From: Pelomonas sp052436255
GTDB taxonomy: Bacteria > Pseudomonadota > Gammaproteobacteria > Burkholderiales > Burkholderiaceae_C
Direction of reading: 5' to 3'
NCBI GenBank assembly: GCA_052436255.1
Contig: JBQVNP010000005.1
Coordinates: 36,680-100,679 of the forward strand
DNA length: 64,000 nt
Shown: piece after piece, positions 25,439-37,255 of the stretch
How the letters are laid out: every line of letters begins with the position of its first letter
How positions within the stretch are numbered: the stretch's first letter is position 1
Notes under the pieces: model-generated
The model's input: the letters and a program-made list of their open reading frames with translations, nothing else
Told to the model about the DNA's origin: nothing
Databases searched by the model: none
Made by a program: the position numbers and the translations under genes

Positions 25439-25466
25439 GGACACCCCGCGACCAAGGGGGGTGTCC
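25439..25466. repeat. inverted repeat between the TonB-like and PEP-CTERM genes
   Basis: Nine-base perfect arms GGACACCCC and GGGGTGTCC with a ten-base spacer. No T run follows. Its role is unclear; the preceding terminator already ends the upstream unit. Confidence 0.5.
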
Positions 25467-25525
25467 CACTTCGGACAAGGCTTCTTTTGCACACTCCCCG
25501 ATTCGTCACCACCGAGGGACCGCGC

Positions 25526-26521
25526 ATGTCACACGCCTTGCTGACCAGCCTCCGTCATCTGTCGTTTGCAGCCGCCGCGTTGCTCTGGGTACCCACCGCG
25601 CTGGCGCTGGCACCCGGGGAAACCGAGGCCGGCGCACGGGTCGAAACCTTCAGCTCCTACCGCCCCAGCACGGGGCCGGACGTGCAAAGCTATCTGCAAG
25701 GCGAGGACTCCCGCGAGGGACGCTGGCTGATCGCCGCCGGTGCGTCGCAACTGGCCATGGCCGCCGGCGGCTCGGGACCCATTGCCAATGCCGCCGCCGG
25801 CGGCTGGGCGGCGCCGGGCGCCGCCGGCGTCACGGCCGCCAGCACCGCGACGGGCGTGCCCAATGCCGGCCTCTATGTGCTCAACGGCAGTTGGGCTATG
25901 GCGGAATCCAACGCGGGCTGGTGGGACACGCTACTGATCACCAGTCCCCAGGCAGCCAATGGAACCGCGGGCACGTTGAAGGCCCATGTCCTCATCAGTG
26001 GCAGCGTTCTGGCCTCAGTCGGCCCCTTCTTCTCGCAGTCATTCGCGGAGTTCAAGATCAACGGCATCGGTATGGGGTCGACCGCCGGCTGCCAGGCTGG
26101 CTATGCCTATTGCACCAACGCCAGCGCCGGTGGCTACAACGGATGGGCCGACGGCACGCGAAGCTTCGGCAACACTACCATCGGCGTCGAGGTGCCCTTC
26201 GTCTTCGGCCAACCCTTCGAGATCGGCTTCTGGGCTTACGCCAGAAGCTATGCCCAAGGCGTCACCTTCACGGACGGCGAGACCTTCACCCAGGCCGACG
26301 GCCTGTCTTCCTTCGGCAGCACGGCGCGCTGGGGCGGCATTGACGGCGTCTACCGCGGCAATGCGCTGGTGGCCAGCTACGCGCTGAGCTCCGGTACCGG
26401 CACCGACTTCAACCTGGCCATCAACGCGCCGGTGCCCGAAGCGCCACCGGGCCTGTTGCTGCTGGCAGGGCTGGGCTTGCTGGGCTGGTTGAAGCGCCAC
26501 ACGGCGGCCACGCGGCGCTGA
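25526..26521 (+). CDS. PEP-CTERM-like sorted exported protein
   Basis: A 331-aa secreted protein of unknown function. It has an N-terminal signal peptide (cleavage near ALALA, about residue 27) and a Gly/Ala/Ser-rich middle with predicted beta structure. The C-terminus is the tripartite exosortase signal: VPEAP, then the hydrophobic LLLLAGLGLLGWL, then a basic tail KRHTAATRR. The usual VPEP is VPEA here. No exosortase (epsH/xrtA) is nearby, so sorting must rely on a gene elsewhere. A GAGGGA ribosome site supports the start at 25526. Confidence 0.78.
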   Translation: MSHALLTSLRHLSFAAAALLWVPTALALAPGETEAGARVETFSSYRPSTGPDVQSYLQGEDSREGRWLIAAGASQLAMAAGGSGPIANAAAGGWAAPGAAGVTAASTATGVPNAGLYVLNGSWAMAESNAGWWDTLLITSPQAANGTAGTLKAHVLISGSVLASVGPFFSQSFAEFKINGIGMGSTAGCQAGYAYCTNASAGGYNGWADGTRSFGNTTIGVEVPFVFGQPFEIGFWAYARSYAQGVTFTDGETFTQADGLSSFGSTARWGGIDGVYRGNALVASYALSSGTGTDFNLAINAPVPEAPPGLLLLAGLGLLGWLKRHTAATRR

Positions 26522-26609
26522 GGCGCCGCACGGTGGGGCGCTGCGCGGAAATGGCCCGAGAATCCGCCGTTTCCATTGACGTCCTCACCGCCAGGGCGCC
26601 CGCCCCATC

Positions 26610-29198
26610 TTGAAGACACCGCAGCAAGCCAACGAGCCGTCGATAGAGAGAAATTTCGACGGCCACACGCCGATGATGGCCCAGTATCTTGGGCTCAAAG
26701 CTGACTTCCCGGACACGCTGCTGCTGTACCGGATGGGGGACTTTTACGAGGTCTTCTACGACGATGCCCGCAAGTGCAATGCGCTGCTGGACATCACGCT
26801 GACACAGCGCGGCCAGAGCGCTGGCCAGCCCGTCGTCATGGCCGGCGTTCCGGTCCATGCGCTGGAGAGTTATCTCTCCAAGCTCATCAAGCTCGGCGAG
26901 GCGGTGGCGATTGCCGAGCAGGTCGGCGAGGTCGGAGCCAGCAAGGGCCCAGTGGAGCGCAAGGTGGTGCGCGTCGTCACGCCCGGCACCATCACCGATA
27001 CGGAACTGCTGGCCGACAAGCAAGATGCCGTGCTGCTGGCCGTCTGCGGCAGCGGCCGCCGCCATGGCCTGGCATGGCTGTCGCTGACGCAAGGCGAGAT
27101 TGGTCTGGCCGAATGCAGCGACGTGGAGCTGCCGGCGTGGCTGGCACGCCTGTCGCCGGCCGAGGTCCTCGTTGACCGCGAGCAGCAGCCCGCAGGCGTC
27201 ATGCGGGCGCGTTTTCCCGTCACCAACCGGCCCAGTTGGCAGTTCGACGCGTCGCTGGGCCAGCGCAAGCTCTGCGAACAGTTGGCGGTGGCCAGCCTGC
27301 AGGGCTTCAACGCGCACGAACTTGGCAGCGCCCATGCCGCGGCGAGCGCCCTGCTTGCGTTTGCCGAGCACACGCAAGGCCGCGCCCTCGCCCACGTGCG
27401 CTCCTTGCGCGTGCAGCGCAGCAGTGACCTGCTGGACCTGCCGCCCGTCACCCAGCGCAACCTGGAACTGACGCAGACGCTGCGCGGCGAGCCCAGCCCC
27501 ACGGTTTTCTCGCTGCTGGACAGTTGCAAGACTGGCATGGGCAGCCGCACGCTGCGGCAGTGGCTGCTGCATCCCAAGCGGGACCGGGCCGAAGCGACCG
27601 CGCGTCACAACGCCATTGCCGCCCTCCATGCGGAAGGCTTCGAGCCATTGCGCGAGGCGCTGAAATCGGTCAGCGATGTCGAACGCATCTCGGCCCGCAT
27701 CGCGCTGCGCCAGATTCGGCCGCGAGAGCTGACCGGCCTGCGCGCAACGCTGCAGGTGCTGCCGCAGCTGCGCGCCGTGACGCCCGCCGCGCTGCGCGAT
27801 CCCAGCCTGACGCCACCGGCCGACATCCAGGAACTGCTGGAACGCGCCATTGCGCTGGAGCCGGCGCTGCTGACGCGCGACGGCGGCGTCATTGCCGACG
27901 GCTTCGACGCCGAACTCGACGAGTTGCGCGGCATCCAGCAGAACTGCGACGGCTTCCTGCTCGATCTCGAAACCCGCGAGCGGGCCCGCACGGGCATTGC
28001 CAACCTGCGCGTGCAGTTCAACCGCGTGCACGGCTTCTACATCGAGGTGACCCAGGGCCAGGTCGACAAGGTGCCGACGGACTACCAGCGCCGCCAGACG
28101 CTGAAGAACGCCGAGCGCTACATCACGCCCGAGCTGAAGGCCTTCGAGGACAAGGCGTTGTCCGCCAACGAGCGCGCGTTGGCGCGCGAGAAGCTGCTCT
28201 ACGAGCAGGTGATCGATGCCCTGGTCAGCCGCCTGCAACCGCTGACCGCGCTGGGCCGCACGCTCGCGGCACTGGACGCTCTCGCAGCGCTGGCCGAGCG
28301 CGCCGTTACGTTGAACTGGTGCCGGCCGGAGTTCGTGTCCCTGCCCTGCCTGGAGATCGAGGCCGGCCGGCACCCCGTCGTGCAGGCCCGCCTGGCCGAG
28401 ATGGGCGGCGCGGAATTCATGCCCAACGACTGCAGGCTCGATGCGCGAACCCGCATGCTGGTCATCACCGGCCCCAACATGGGCGGCAAGAGCACCTTCA
28501 TGCGCCAGGTCGCGCTGATCGCGCTGCTCGGCGCCATCGGCAGCTATGTGCCGGCCACACGCTGCCGACTCGGGCCGATGGACGCCATCCATACCCGCAT
28601 CGGCGCGGCCGATGACCTCGCCAACGCCCAGTCCACCTTCATGCTGGAGATGACGGAAGGCGCAGCCATCCTGCACTCGGCGACCGACCAGTCGCTGGTG
28701 TTGATGGACGAGATCGGCCGCGGCACCTCGACCTTCGACGGCCTGGCCCTGGCGTCGGCGATCGCCAGCCACCTGCACGACAGGACCCGCGCCTTCACGC
28801 TGTTCGCGACGCACTACTTCGAGCTGACCGAGTTCCCCGCCAAGCACGCGATGGCGCAGAACTGGCACGTCTCGGCCGTCGAGAGCGGCGAGGACATCGT
28901 CTTCCTGCACGAGCTGCAGCCCGGCCCCGCAAGCCGCAGCTATGGCGTGCAGGTCGCGCGACTCGCCGGCATGCCGGCCAGCCTGGTGCGGCAGGCGCGC
29001 GCGACGCTTGAGGCGCTGGAGACGCGCGCCAGCGCAGGGGATGACCAGTTCGACCTGTTCGCGGCGCCGCCCGCGCCGCCTGGCCCCCCCGAGCCCAGCG
29101 CCTTGATCGCAGCACTCGACGGGATCGATCCCGACACCTTGTCACCACGTGACGCGCTTGAGGCCCTCTATCAATTGAAGAAGCTGGCCAAGGCATGA
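26610..29198 (+). CDS. mutS: DNA mismatch repair protein MutS
   Basis: Recognises base mismatches and small loops and recruits MutL. The mismatch-wedge motif is MGDFYEVFYDD, Walker A is TGPNMGGKSTFMRQ, Walker B and D-loop are LMDEIGRGTSTFDG, and the dimerisation helix-turn-helix lies near the C-terminus. The 862-aa length is normal. The start used is TTG at 26610; the alternative ATG 60 bases downstream (MMAQYLGLK) would still keep the conserved N-terminal domain. An alpha/beta hydrolase follows. Confidence 0.97.
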   Translation: MKTPQQANEPSIERNFDGHTPMMAQYLGLKADFPDTLLLYRMGDFYEVFYDDARKCNALLDITLTQRGQSAGQPVVMAGVPVHALESYLSKLIKLGEAVAIAEQVGEVGASKGPVERKVVRVVTPGTITDTELLADKQDAVLLAVCGSGRRHGLAWLSLTQGEIGLAECSDVELPAWLARLSPAEVLVDREQQPAGVMRARFPVTNRPSWQFDASLGQRKLCEQLAVASLQGFNAHELGSAHAAASALLAFAEHTQGRALAHVRSLRVQRSSDLLDLPPVTQRNLELTQTLRGEPSPTVFSLLDSCKTGMGSRTLRQWLLHPKRDRAEATARHNAIAALHAEGFEPLREALKSVSDVERISARIALRQIRPRELTGLRATLQVLPQLRAVTPAALRDPSLTPPADIQELLERAIALEPALLTRDGGVIADGFDAELDELRGIQQNCDGFLLDLETRERARTGIANLRVQFNRVHGFYIEVTQGQVDKVPTDYQRRQTLKNAERYITPELKAFEDKALSANERALAREKLLYEQVIDALVSRLQPLTALGRTLAALDALAALAERAVTLNWCRPEFVSLPCLEIEAGRHPVVQARLAEMGGAEFMPNDCRLDARTRMLVITGPNMGGKSTFMRQVALIALLGAIGSYVPATRCRLGPMDAIHTRIGAADDLANAQSTFMLEMTEGAAILHSATDQSLVLMDEIGRGTSTFDGLALASAIASHLHDRTRAFTLFATHYFELTEFPAKHAMAQNWHVSAVESGEDIVFLHELQPGPASRSYGVQVARLAGMPASLVRQARATLEALETRASAGDDQFDLFAAPPAPPGPPEPSALIAALDGIDPDTLSPRDALEALYQLKKLAKA

Positions 29199-29241
29199 GC
29201 AGTCGAACCATCGTTTTCTGGCGAAACACTCGGAGCCTGCC

Positions 29242-30042
29242 ATGAGCGTAGGCACTCTCGTGTTTTCGCACGCCAACAGCTACCCGGCCGGCTGCTACCG
29301 CGTGCTGTTCGAGCACTGGCGCGCAGCGGGATGGCGCGTCGAGGCGCTGGACCGCTTCGGACACGACGCGCGCTTCCCCGTCACTGGCGACTGGCGCAAG
29401 CTGCGCGACCAGCTGATCGACTTCATCGAGAACGATGTCAGGCCCGAGGGTCAGGTCGTGCTGGTCGGCCATTCGCTCGGCGGCATGCTCAGCCTGATGG
29501 CGGCCTGCCGCCGGCCCGACCTGGTCAGCCGCCTCGTCATGCTGGATTCGCCCGTCGTGTCGGGCCTGAAGGCCGCCGCCGTCGCGATGGCCAAGACGAC
29601 CGGCCTGATCCACCGCTATGGCCCGTCCAAGATCGCCCGCGAGCGCCGCCACGTTTGGCCCAACCGCGAGGCGGTGCATGGCCATTTCGCGGCCAAGAAG
29701 ATGTTCGCCCGCTGGGACCCGCGCGTGCTGTTCGACTATGTCGAGGCCGGCTTCGAGGAGGCCGACGGCCAGGTGCGGCTGCGCTTCACGCGCGAGGTCG
29801 AGGCCCACATCTACCGCACCCTGCCCCACCACCTGCCGCTGCTGCTGCGCCTGCGCCCGCCGCAATGCCCGGTTGCCTTTGTCGGGGGCACGCGCTCCAA
29901 CGAGTTGCGCCAGGCGGGTGCGGCGGCGTCCAAGAAGCTGGCCGGTGAGAACTGGCGCTGGATGGAGGGCGGCCACCTCTTTCCCTTCGAGAAGCCAGAC
30001 GAGACGGCCGAGTTGGTGCTGCAACTGCTGAGTGCGCCGTAG
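29242..30042 (+). CDS. alpha/beta hydrolase
   Basis: A 266-aa single-domain alpha/beta-fold hydrolase. The nucleophile elbow is GHSLGG (about residue 75), an oxyanion-type HANSYP segment is near the N-terminus, and the late GGHLFPFEKP carries the likely catalytic histidine. A GGAG ribosome site precedes the ATG. The gap of 43 bases to mutS suggests cotranscription. Substrate unknown. Confidence 0.85.
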   Translation: MSVGTLVFSHANSYPAGCYRVLFEHWRAAGWRVEALDRFGHDARFPVTGDWRKLRDQLIDFIENDVRPEGQVVLVGHSLGGMLSLMAACRRPDLVSRLVMLDSPVVSGLKAAAVAMAKTTGLIHRYGPSKIARERRHVWPNREAVHGHFAAKKMFARWDPRVLFDYVEAGFEEADGQVRLRFTREVEAHIYRTLPHHLPLLLRLRPPQCPVAFVGGTRSNELRQAGAAASKKLAGENWRWMEGGHLFPFEKPDETAELVLQLLSAP

Positions 30043-30101
30043 ACGCTCTCGTACAATCTCGATTTCCCACCACAGCAGCCTGTTCTGGGCTGCTGCAAGA
30101 C

Positions 30102-31730
<1,629 letters not shown>

Positions 31731-31732
31731 CC

Positions 31733-32590
31733 ATGAAGCTCTGCGGATTCGACGTCGGCATCGACAAGCCCTTCTTCCTGATCGCCGGCACCTGCTCCAT
31801 CGAGGGCCTGCAGATGTCGCTCGACGTTGCCGGCCTGCTGAAGGAGGCCTGCACGACGCTGGGCATCCCGTTGATCTACAAGGGCTCTTTCGACAAGGCC
31901 AACCGCTCGTCAGGCACCACCCAGCGCGGTGTCGGCATGGAGGCGGGGCTGAAGATCCTCGACGAGGTGCGCCGCCAGACCGGGCTGCCGGTGCTGACCG
32001 ACGTGCACGATGCCTCCCAGGTGGCCGAGGTCGCCAGCGTCGTCGACGTGTTGCAGACGCCGGCCTTCCTGTGCCGCCAGACCGACTTCATCCGCGCCGT
32101 GGCGCAAAGCGGCAAGCCGGTCAACATCAAGAAGGGCCAGTTCCTCGCGCCCTGGGACATGAAGAACGTCATCGACAAGGCGCGCGCCGCCGCGCTTGAG
32201 GTGGGCCTGCCCGAAGACCTGTTCCTGGCCTGCGAGCGCGGTGTGAGCTTCGGCTACAACAACCTGGTGGCCGACATGACCAGCCTGGCCGAGATGCGCA
32301 ACACCGGCGCACCGGTGGTCTTCGACGTCACCCACTCGGTGCAAAAGCCCGGTGGACTGGGCGGCTCCAGCGGCGGCGCCCGCGAGATGGTGCCCGTGCT
32401 GGCCCGGGCTGGCGTGGCCGTGGGTGTGGCCGGGCTTTTCATGGAGACCCACCCCAACCCCGCCGAGGCTTTCAGCGACGGCCCCAACGCCGTGCCGCTC
32501 AGGCACATGAAGACCCTGCTGACCCAGCTCGTCGCGCTGGACCGCGTCGTCAAGCAGCAGCCCTTGCTGGAGAACGATTTCTCCTGCTGA
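31733..32590 (+). CDS. kdsA: 3-deoxy-8-phosphooctulonate synthase
   Basis: Condenses PEP with arabinose-5-phosphate to KDO-8-phosphate for LPS inner core, which implies a Gram-negative envelope. The 285-aa sequence has IAGTCSIEG, KGSFDKANRSS, the VNIKKGQFLAPWDMKN substrate loop and FMETHPNP. The asparagine in KANRSS is consistent with the metal-independent class. Tightly coupled to pyrG and followed by a DUF1330 gene. Confidence 0.97.
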   Translation: MKLCGFDVGIDKPFFLIAGTCSIEGLQMSLDVAGLLKEACTTLGIPLIYKGSFDKANRSSGTTQRGVGMEAGLKILDEVRRQTGLPVLTDVHDASQVAEVASVVDVLQTPAFLCRQTDFIRAVAQSGKPVNIKKGQFLAPWDMKNVIDKARAAALEVGLPEDLFLACERGVSFGYNNLVADMTSLAEMRNTGAPVVFDVTHSVQKPGGLGGSSGGAREMVPVLARAGVAVGVAGLFMETHPNPAEAFSDGPNAVPLRHMKTLLTQLVALDRVVKQQPLLENDFSC

Positions 32591-32648
32591 CCGCCGCCCG
32601 CAGCGGGCCTGCACCTTCATCCGCACGACTTCTACAGGCTCCTTCGCC

Positions 32649-32939
32649 ATGCCCAGTGCCTACATCCTCGCCAACGTCAAGGTCACCAATCCCGAGCAGT
32701 ACGAGCACTACCGCCGCCTCTCGTCGCTGGCCATGAAGCAGCACGGCGCCGAGGTGCTGGTGCGCGGCGGCAAGACCACCGTGCTCGAAGGCGACTGGAC
32801 GCCCGAGCGCGTCGTGCTGTTGAAGTTCCCGTCGCCCGAGGCCGCACAGGCCTTCTACGACTCGCCCGAGTACGGCGCCGCGCGCGAGGCCCGCGAGGGC
32901 ATCGCCGTCATGCGCATGGTTTTGATCGAAGGCGTCTGA
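32649..32939 (+). CDS. DUF1330 domain-containing protein
   Basis: A 96-aa dimeric alpha-beta barrel-type protein: AYILANVKVTNPEQYEHYRRL and GDWTPERVVLLKFPSPEAAQAFYDSPEYGAAREAR-type text are the DUF1330 hallmarks. Function is unknown. It lies between kdsA and eno, a placement repeated in many Burkholderiales genomes. Confidence 0.9.
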   Translation: MPSAYILANVKVTNPEQYEHYRRLSSLAMKQHGAEVLVRGGKTTVLEGDWTPERVVLLKFPSPEAAQAFYDSPEYGAAREAREGIAVMRMVLIEGV

Positions 32940-33020
32940 CGCCCGCATTGTTGTGACGCGGTAACGCCCGATTGGCACACTGCGCCCGCTTTGAATTTTT
33001 CACTTCCTGGAGACACACGA

Positions 33021-34307
<1,287 letters not shown>

Positions 34308-34610
34308 TTGAAGGTTCTGGCCGCGGTCCTGGCGCTCTTCCTGATCGCCATCCAAGCCCAGCTCTGGGTGGGCCGGGGCAGCATTCCCTATGTGGCCCAC
34401 CTCCGGGAGGAGGTGGCCCAGGCGCGCATCGAGAACGACGAGGCGCGTGCCCGCAATGCCCAGCTGCAGGCCGAACTGCGCGACCTGCGCGAAGGCCTCG
34501 AGATGGTCGAGGAGAAGGCTCGCTTCGAGCTGGGGATGATCAAGGCCGACGAAGTCTTCGTGCCGCTGGCGGCATCGGTCCGGCCGGCCGCGTCGGCCGT
34601 CAGTCGCTAG
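34308..34610 (+). CDS. ftsB: cell division protein FtsB
   Basis: Bitopic divisome protein of the FtsQLB complex. One N-terminal membrane helix (VLAAVLALFLIAIQAQLWVG) is followed by a coiled coil (EEVAQARIENDEARARNAQLQAEL) and the family motif VEEKARFELGMIK. It starts at TTG immediately after the eno stop codon with zero spacing, so its translation probably depends on enolase translation. Length 100 aa. Confidence 0.93.
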   Translation: MKVLAAVLALFLIAIQAQLWVGRGSIPYVAHLREEVAQARIENDEARARNAQLQAELRDLREGLEMVEEKARFELGMIKADEVFVPLAASVRPAASAVSR

Positions 34611-34626
34611 CTGTCCGCCGCCGCCG

Positions 34627-35238
34627 ATGCTTGCCACCGTCTGGGCGGCCCTGCTGGCGCCGGCCTTCACCGCTTTTGGCAGCCCCGCGTCCTGGCTGGA
34701 GCTGATCGCCTTCGTGCTGGCCGTCTGGATGGTGGTCTGCAATATGCGCGTCCATCTGCTGGCCTGGCCGCTGGCCTTCACCAGTTCGCTGATGTATTTC
34801 GCGCTGTTCTGGGACGGCAAGCTCTATGGCGAGGCCGCGCTGCAGATCGTCTTCGCCGCGCTGGCCGTGTGGGGTTGGTGGCAATGGCGTTTTGGCCGCA
34901 TGGCAACGGGCGAGGTGCTCAAGGTGCGCCGCCTCGGGCTGCGGGGACTCGCCGCGCCCGCGCTGTTGACGCTGGCTGCCTGGCCGCTGCTCGGCCTCTT
35001 CCTGGACCGTGCCACCGACAGCCCCCTGCCCTACTGGGACGCCTTCCCCACCGTGGCCAGCCTGCTTGGCCAATGGCTGCTGGCCCGCAAGTACGAGGAG
35101 AACTGGCCGACCTGGATCGTCGTCAATATCGCCAGCGTCGTGCTGTTCGGCCTCAAGGGCTATTGGCTGACGGTCATCCTCTATGCCGGATTCATCCCGA
35201 TGAGCGTGATCGGGTGGCGCGCGTGGAGACGGGCGTGA
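34627..35238 (+). CDS. pnuC: nicotinamide riboside transporter PnuC
   Basis: Inner-membrane facilitator for nicotinamide riboside. The 203-aa sequence has about seven hydrophobic segments; the family features include the WLELIAFVLAVWMVVCNMR opening, W-rich AVWGWWQWRFG and the ENWPTWIVVNIASVVLF ligand-binding helix. It overlaps the following kinase gene by four bases, so import and phosphorylation are co-encoded. Confidence 0.93.
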   Translation: MLATVWAALLAPAFTAFGSPASWLELIAFVLAVWMVVCNMRVHLLAWPLAFTSSLMYFALFWDGKLYGEAALQIVFAALAVWGWWQWRFGRMATGEVLKVRRLGLRGLAAPALLTLAAWPLLGLFLDRATDSPLPYWDAFPTVASLLGQWLLARKYEENWPTWIVVNIASVVLFGLKGYWLTVILYAGFIPMSVIGWRAWRRA

Positions 35239-35780
35239 GCCGTCGTGTTGCCCTGCTGGGTGCTGAATGCACCGGCAAGTCGACGCTGGCCGAAGCGCTG
35301 GCGCTGCGCTTCAACGCCGGCCTCGTCACGGAGTACCTGCGCGAATGGTGCGAGGTCCACGGCCGCACGCCGCAGCGGCATGAGCAGGCCCATATCGCCG
35401 CCGAGCAGGCCGCGCGCATCGACGCCGCCGCGCGCGCGCATGAGCTGGTGTTCTGCGACACGACGCCGCTCATCACGGCGCTGTGCAGCCAGCACTACTT
35501 TCAAGACGACGCCCTGCTCGCCGGCGCCATCGCCTTCCAGCGCGATTGCGACCTGACGTTGCTGTGCGCGCCTGACCTGCCCTGGCAGGCCGACGGCATC
35601 CAGCGCGACGGCCCGGCGGTGCGCGCCGCCTTCGACGACCGGCTACGCGCCGCGCTGGCGCAGGCCGGGCTGGCCTGGGTGGACATCAGCGGCGACGGCC
35701 CCACGCGCCTCGCGCAGGCCAGCGCCGCTGTCGATCGCTACTGCAGCGTCGTCGAGCCGCCACCCAGCTCCGTGCGCTGA
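35235..35780 (+). CDS. nicotinamide riboside kinase (NadR C-terminal-like ATPase)
   Basis: P-loop kinase similar to the C-terminal domain of NadR, predicted to phosphorylate nicotinamide riboside to NMN. Walker A is GAECTGKST (residues 9-17); the DTTPLITALCSQHYF segment fits the kinase core. No N-terminal helix-turn-helix or NMN adenylyltransferase domain is present (181 aa). GTG 35235 overlaps the pnuC stop (GTGA); a GTG 12 bases earlier is possible. The last 43 bases overlap the convergent hslO gene. Confidence 0.86.
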   Translation: MSRRVALLGAECTGKSTLAEALALRFNAGLVTEYLREWCEVHGRTPQRHEQAHIAAEQAARIDAAARAHELVFCDTTPLITALCSQHYFQDDALLAGAIAFQRDCDLTLLCAPDLPWQADGIQRDGPAVRAAFDDRLRAALAQAGLAWVDISGDGPTRLAQASAAVDRYCSVVEPPPSSVR

Positions 35781-36694
35781 TCGAACAGCGCACCCACGTC
35801 CACCGCATCGAAGCGGTAGTGCCGGCCGCAGAAGTCGCAACCGATCTCGACATCGCCGCGCTCGGCCAGCACGCTGTCGACCTCGTCGCGCCCCAGGCCG
35901 CGCAGCATCTGCGACACGCGCTCGCGCGAGCAGGTGCAGGCAAAGCGTGGCTGCTGGGGCTCAAAACGCGTCACCGTCTCCTCCCAGAACAGGCGGCGCA
36001 GCACCGTGTCCGCATCCAGCGTCAGCAGCTCCTCGGTGGTCAGCGTGCCGGCCAGGATGGAGATGCGGTTGAAGGCGTCCGACAACCCGATGTCGTCTTC
36101 ATTGCGGCGGCCTTCGAGGTTGCCCTCGCCCTCGACCGGCAGACGCTGGATCAGCAGACCAGCCGCGATCTCGCCATCGGCCGCCAGCACCAGCTTGGTA
36201 TCGAGTTGCTCTGACTGCAGCATGTAGTGCTCCAGCACCTCGCTGACCTTTTGCAGCGGCTCGCGCTGGTCGCCGTACAGCGGCACGACGCCCTGGTAGG
36301 GCTGCTGGCCGGGGAACTTGTCCTTGGGGTCCAGCGTGATTGCGCAGCGGCCCTGGCCGTTCAGGTTGACCATGGCCTCCAGCGTCGCACCGGGCTCGAC
36401 GCTGCCGACGCACTTGGCCGTGGCGCGAAAGCTCAGATCGGGCTGCACTTCGGCCACGGCCAGCTTGACCGGGCCGTCGCCGAAGACCTGCAGCACCAGT
36501 GCGCCGTTGAACTTGATGTTGGCCTGCATCAGCACCGCGGCCGCGCTCATCTGGCCCAGCAGGTCGCGCAGTTCGGGCGGATATTCGGCGCCGGGCTCAC
36601 GGCGCGACAGCAGTTCCTGCCAGCCCGTGGTCAGGCGCACGAGCATGCCGCGCACGGGCAGGCCGTCGAACAGGAACTTGTGCAATTCACTCAT
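35738..36694 (-). CDS. hslO: redox-regulated chaperone Hsp33
   Basis: Holdase activated by oxidation of its zinc centre. The four zinc cysteines are in CTC (FACTCSRERV) and CDFC (IGCDFCGRHY), the expected CxC...CxxC pattern. The 318-aa protein is somewhat longer than E. coli Hsp33, with a short extra C-terminus that overlaps the convergent kinase gene. Its start overlaps the stop of the gamma-carbonic-anhydrase-like gene (ATGA). Confidence 0.95.
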   Translation of the reverse strand: MSELHKFLFDGLPVRGMLVRLTTGWQELLSRREPGAEYPPELRDLLGQMSAAAVLMQANIKFNGALVLQVFGDGPVKLAVAEVQPDLSFRATAKCVGSVEPGATLEAMVNLNGQGRCAITLDPKDKFPGQQPYQGVVPLYGDQREPLQKVSEVLEHYMLQSEQLDTKLVLAADGEIAAGLLIQRLPVEGEGNLEGRRNEDDIGLSDAFNRISILAGTLTTEELLTLDADTVLRRLFWEETVTRFEPQQPRFACTCSRERVSQMLRGLGRDEVDSVLAERGDVEIGCDFCGRHYRFDAVDVGALFDQRTELGGGSTTLQ

Positions 36695-37215
36695 CGGATT
36701 CTTTTCAGGCCGGCCGCGTATCGGCGGCCGTTGTTGACGTAATGGGCGGCGCTGGTCTTGAGCCCGGCAATCTGCGCCTCGCTCAGCTCGCGCACGACCT
36801 TGGCCGGCGCGCCAACGATCAGCGAGCCGTCGGGGAATTCCTTGCCCTCGGTCACCAGCGCGCCAGCGCCGACGATGCAGTTGCGGCCGATACGTGCGCC
36901 ATTCAAGACCACGGCCCCGATGCCGATGAGGCTTTCGTCGCCCACCGTGCAGCCATGCAGCATGACCTGGTGGCCGACCGTCACGTTCTCACCAATGACG
37001 AGCGGAAAGCCGTGGTCGGCGTGCAGTACCGAGCCGTCCTGGACATTGCTGCCCGCACCGATGGTCAATGTGTCGCTATCGCCGCGCAGCACGGCGTTGA
37101 ACCAGATGCTGACGCCCTCACCCAGGGTGACGCGGCCGATGACTTCGGCGCTATCGGCCACCCAGGCCGTATCGGCCACATCGGGCAGGTGTTCGTCGAG
37201 CTGGTAGATCGCCAT
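36691..37215 (-). CDS. gamma carbonic anhydrase family protein (YrdA-like)
   Basis: Left-handed beta-helix hexapeptide protein of 174 aa, related to CamH/YrdA/PaaY. Zinc-ligand histidines are visible in VLHADHGFPLVIG and TVGHQVMLHGC. AVLRGDSDTLTIGAGSNVQDGS is the typical core. Carbonic anhydrase activity of the YrdA branch is uncertain. ATG 37215 is preferred over the GTG directly before it. Coupled to hslO. Confidence 0.9.
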   Translation of the reverse strand: MAIYQLDEHLPDVADTAWVADSAEVIGRVTLGEGVSIWFNAVLRGDSDTLTIGAGSNVQDGSVLHADHGFPLVIGENVTVGHQVMLHGCTVGDESLIGIGAVVLNGARIGRNCIVGAGALVTEGKEFPDGSLIVGAPAKVVRELSEAQIAGLKTSAAHYVNNGRRYAAGLKRIR

Positions 37216-37255
37216 CACGGCCCTCCGTCAAAACGCGAATTTTAGAATCCCGACC

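Noticed and set aside
26421..28910. 829-aa minus-strand frame opposite mutS
   Set aside because: Shadow of mutS; composition (Gln/Arg/Ala/His) is typical of reverse-frame high-GC translation.
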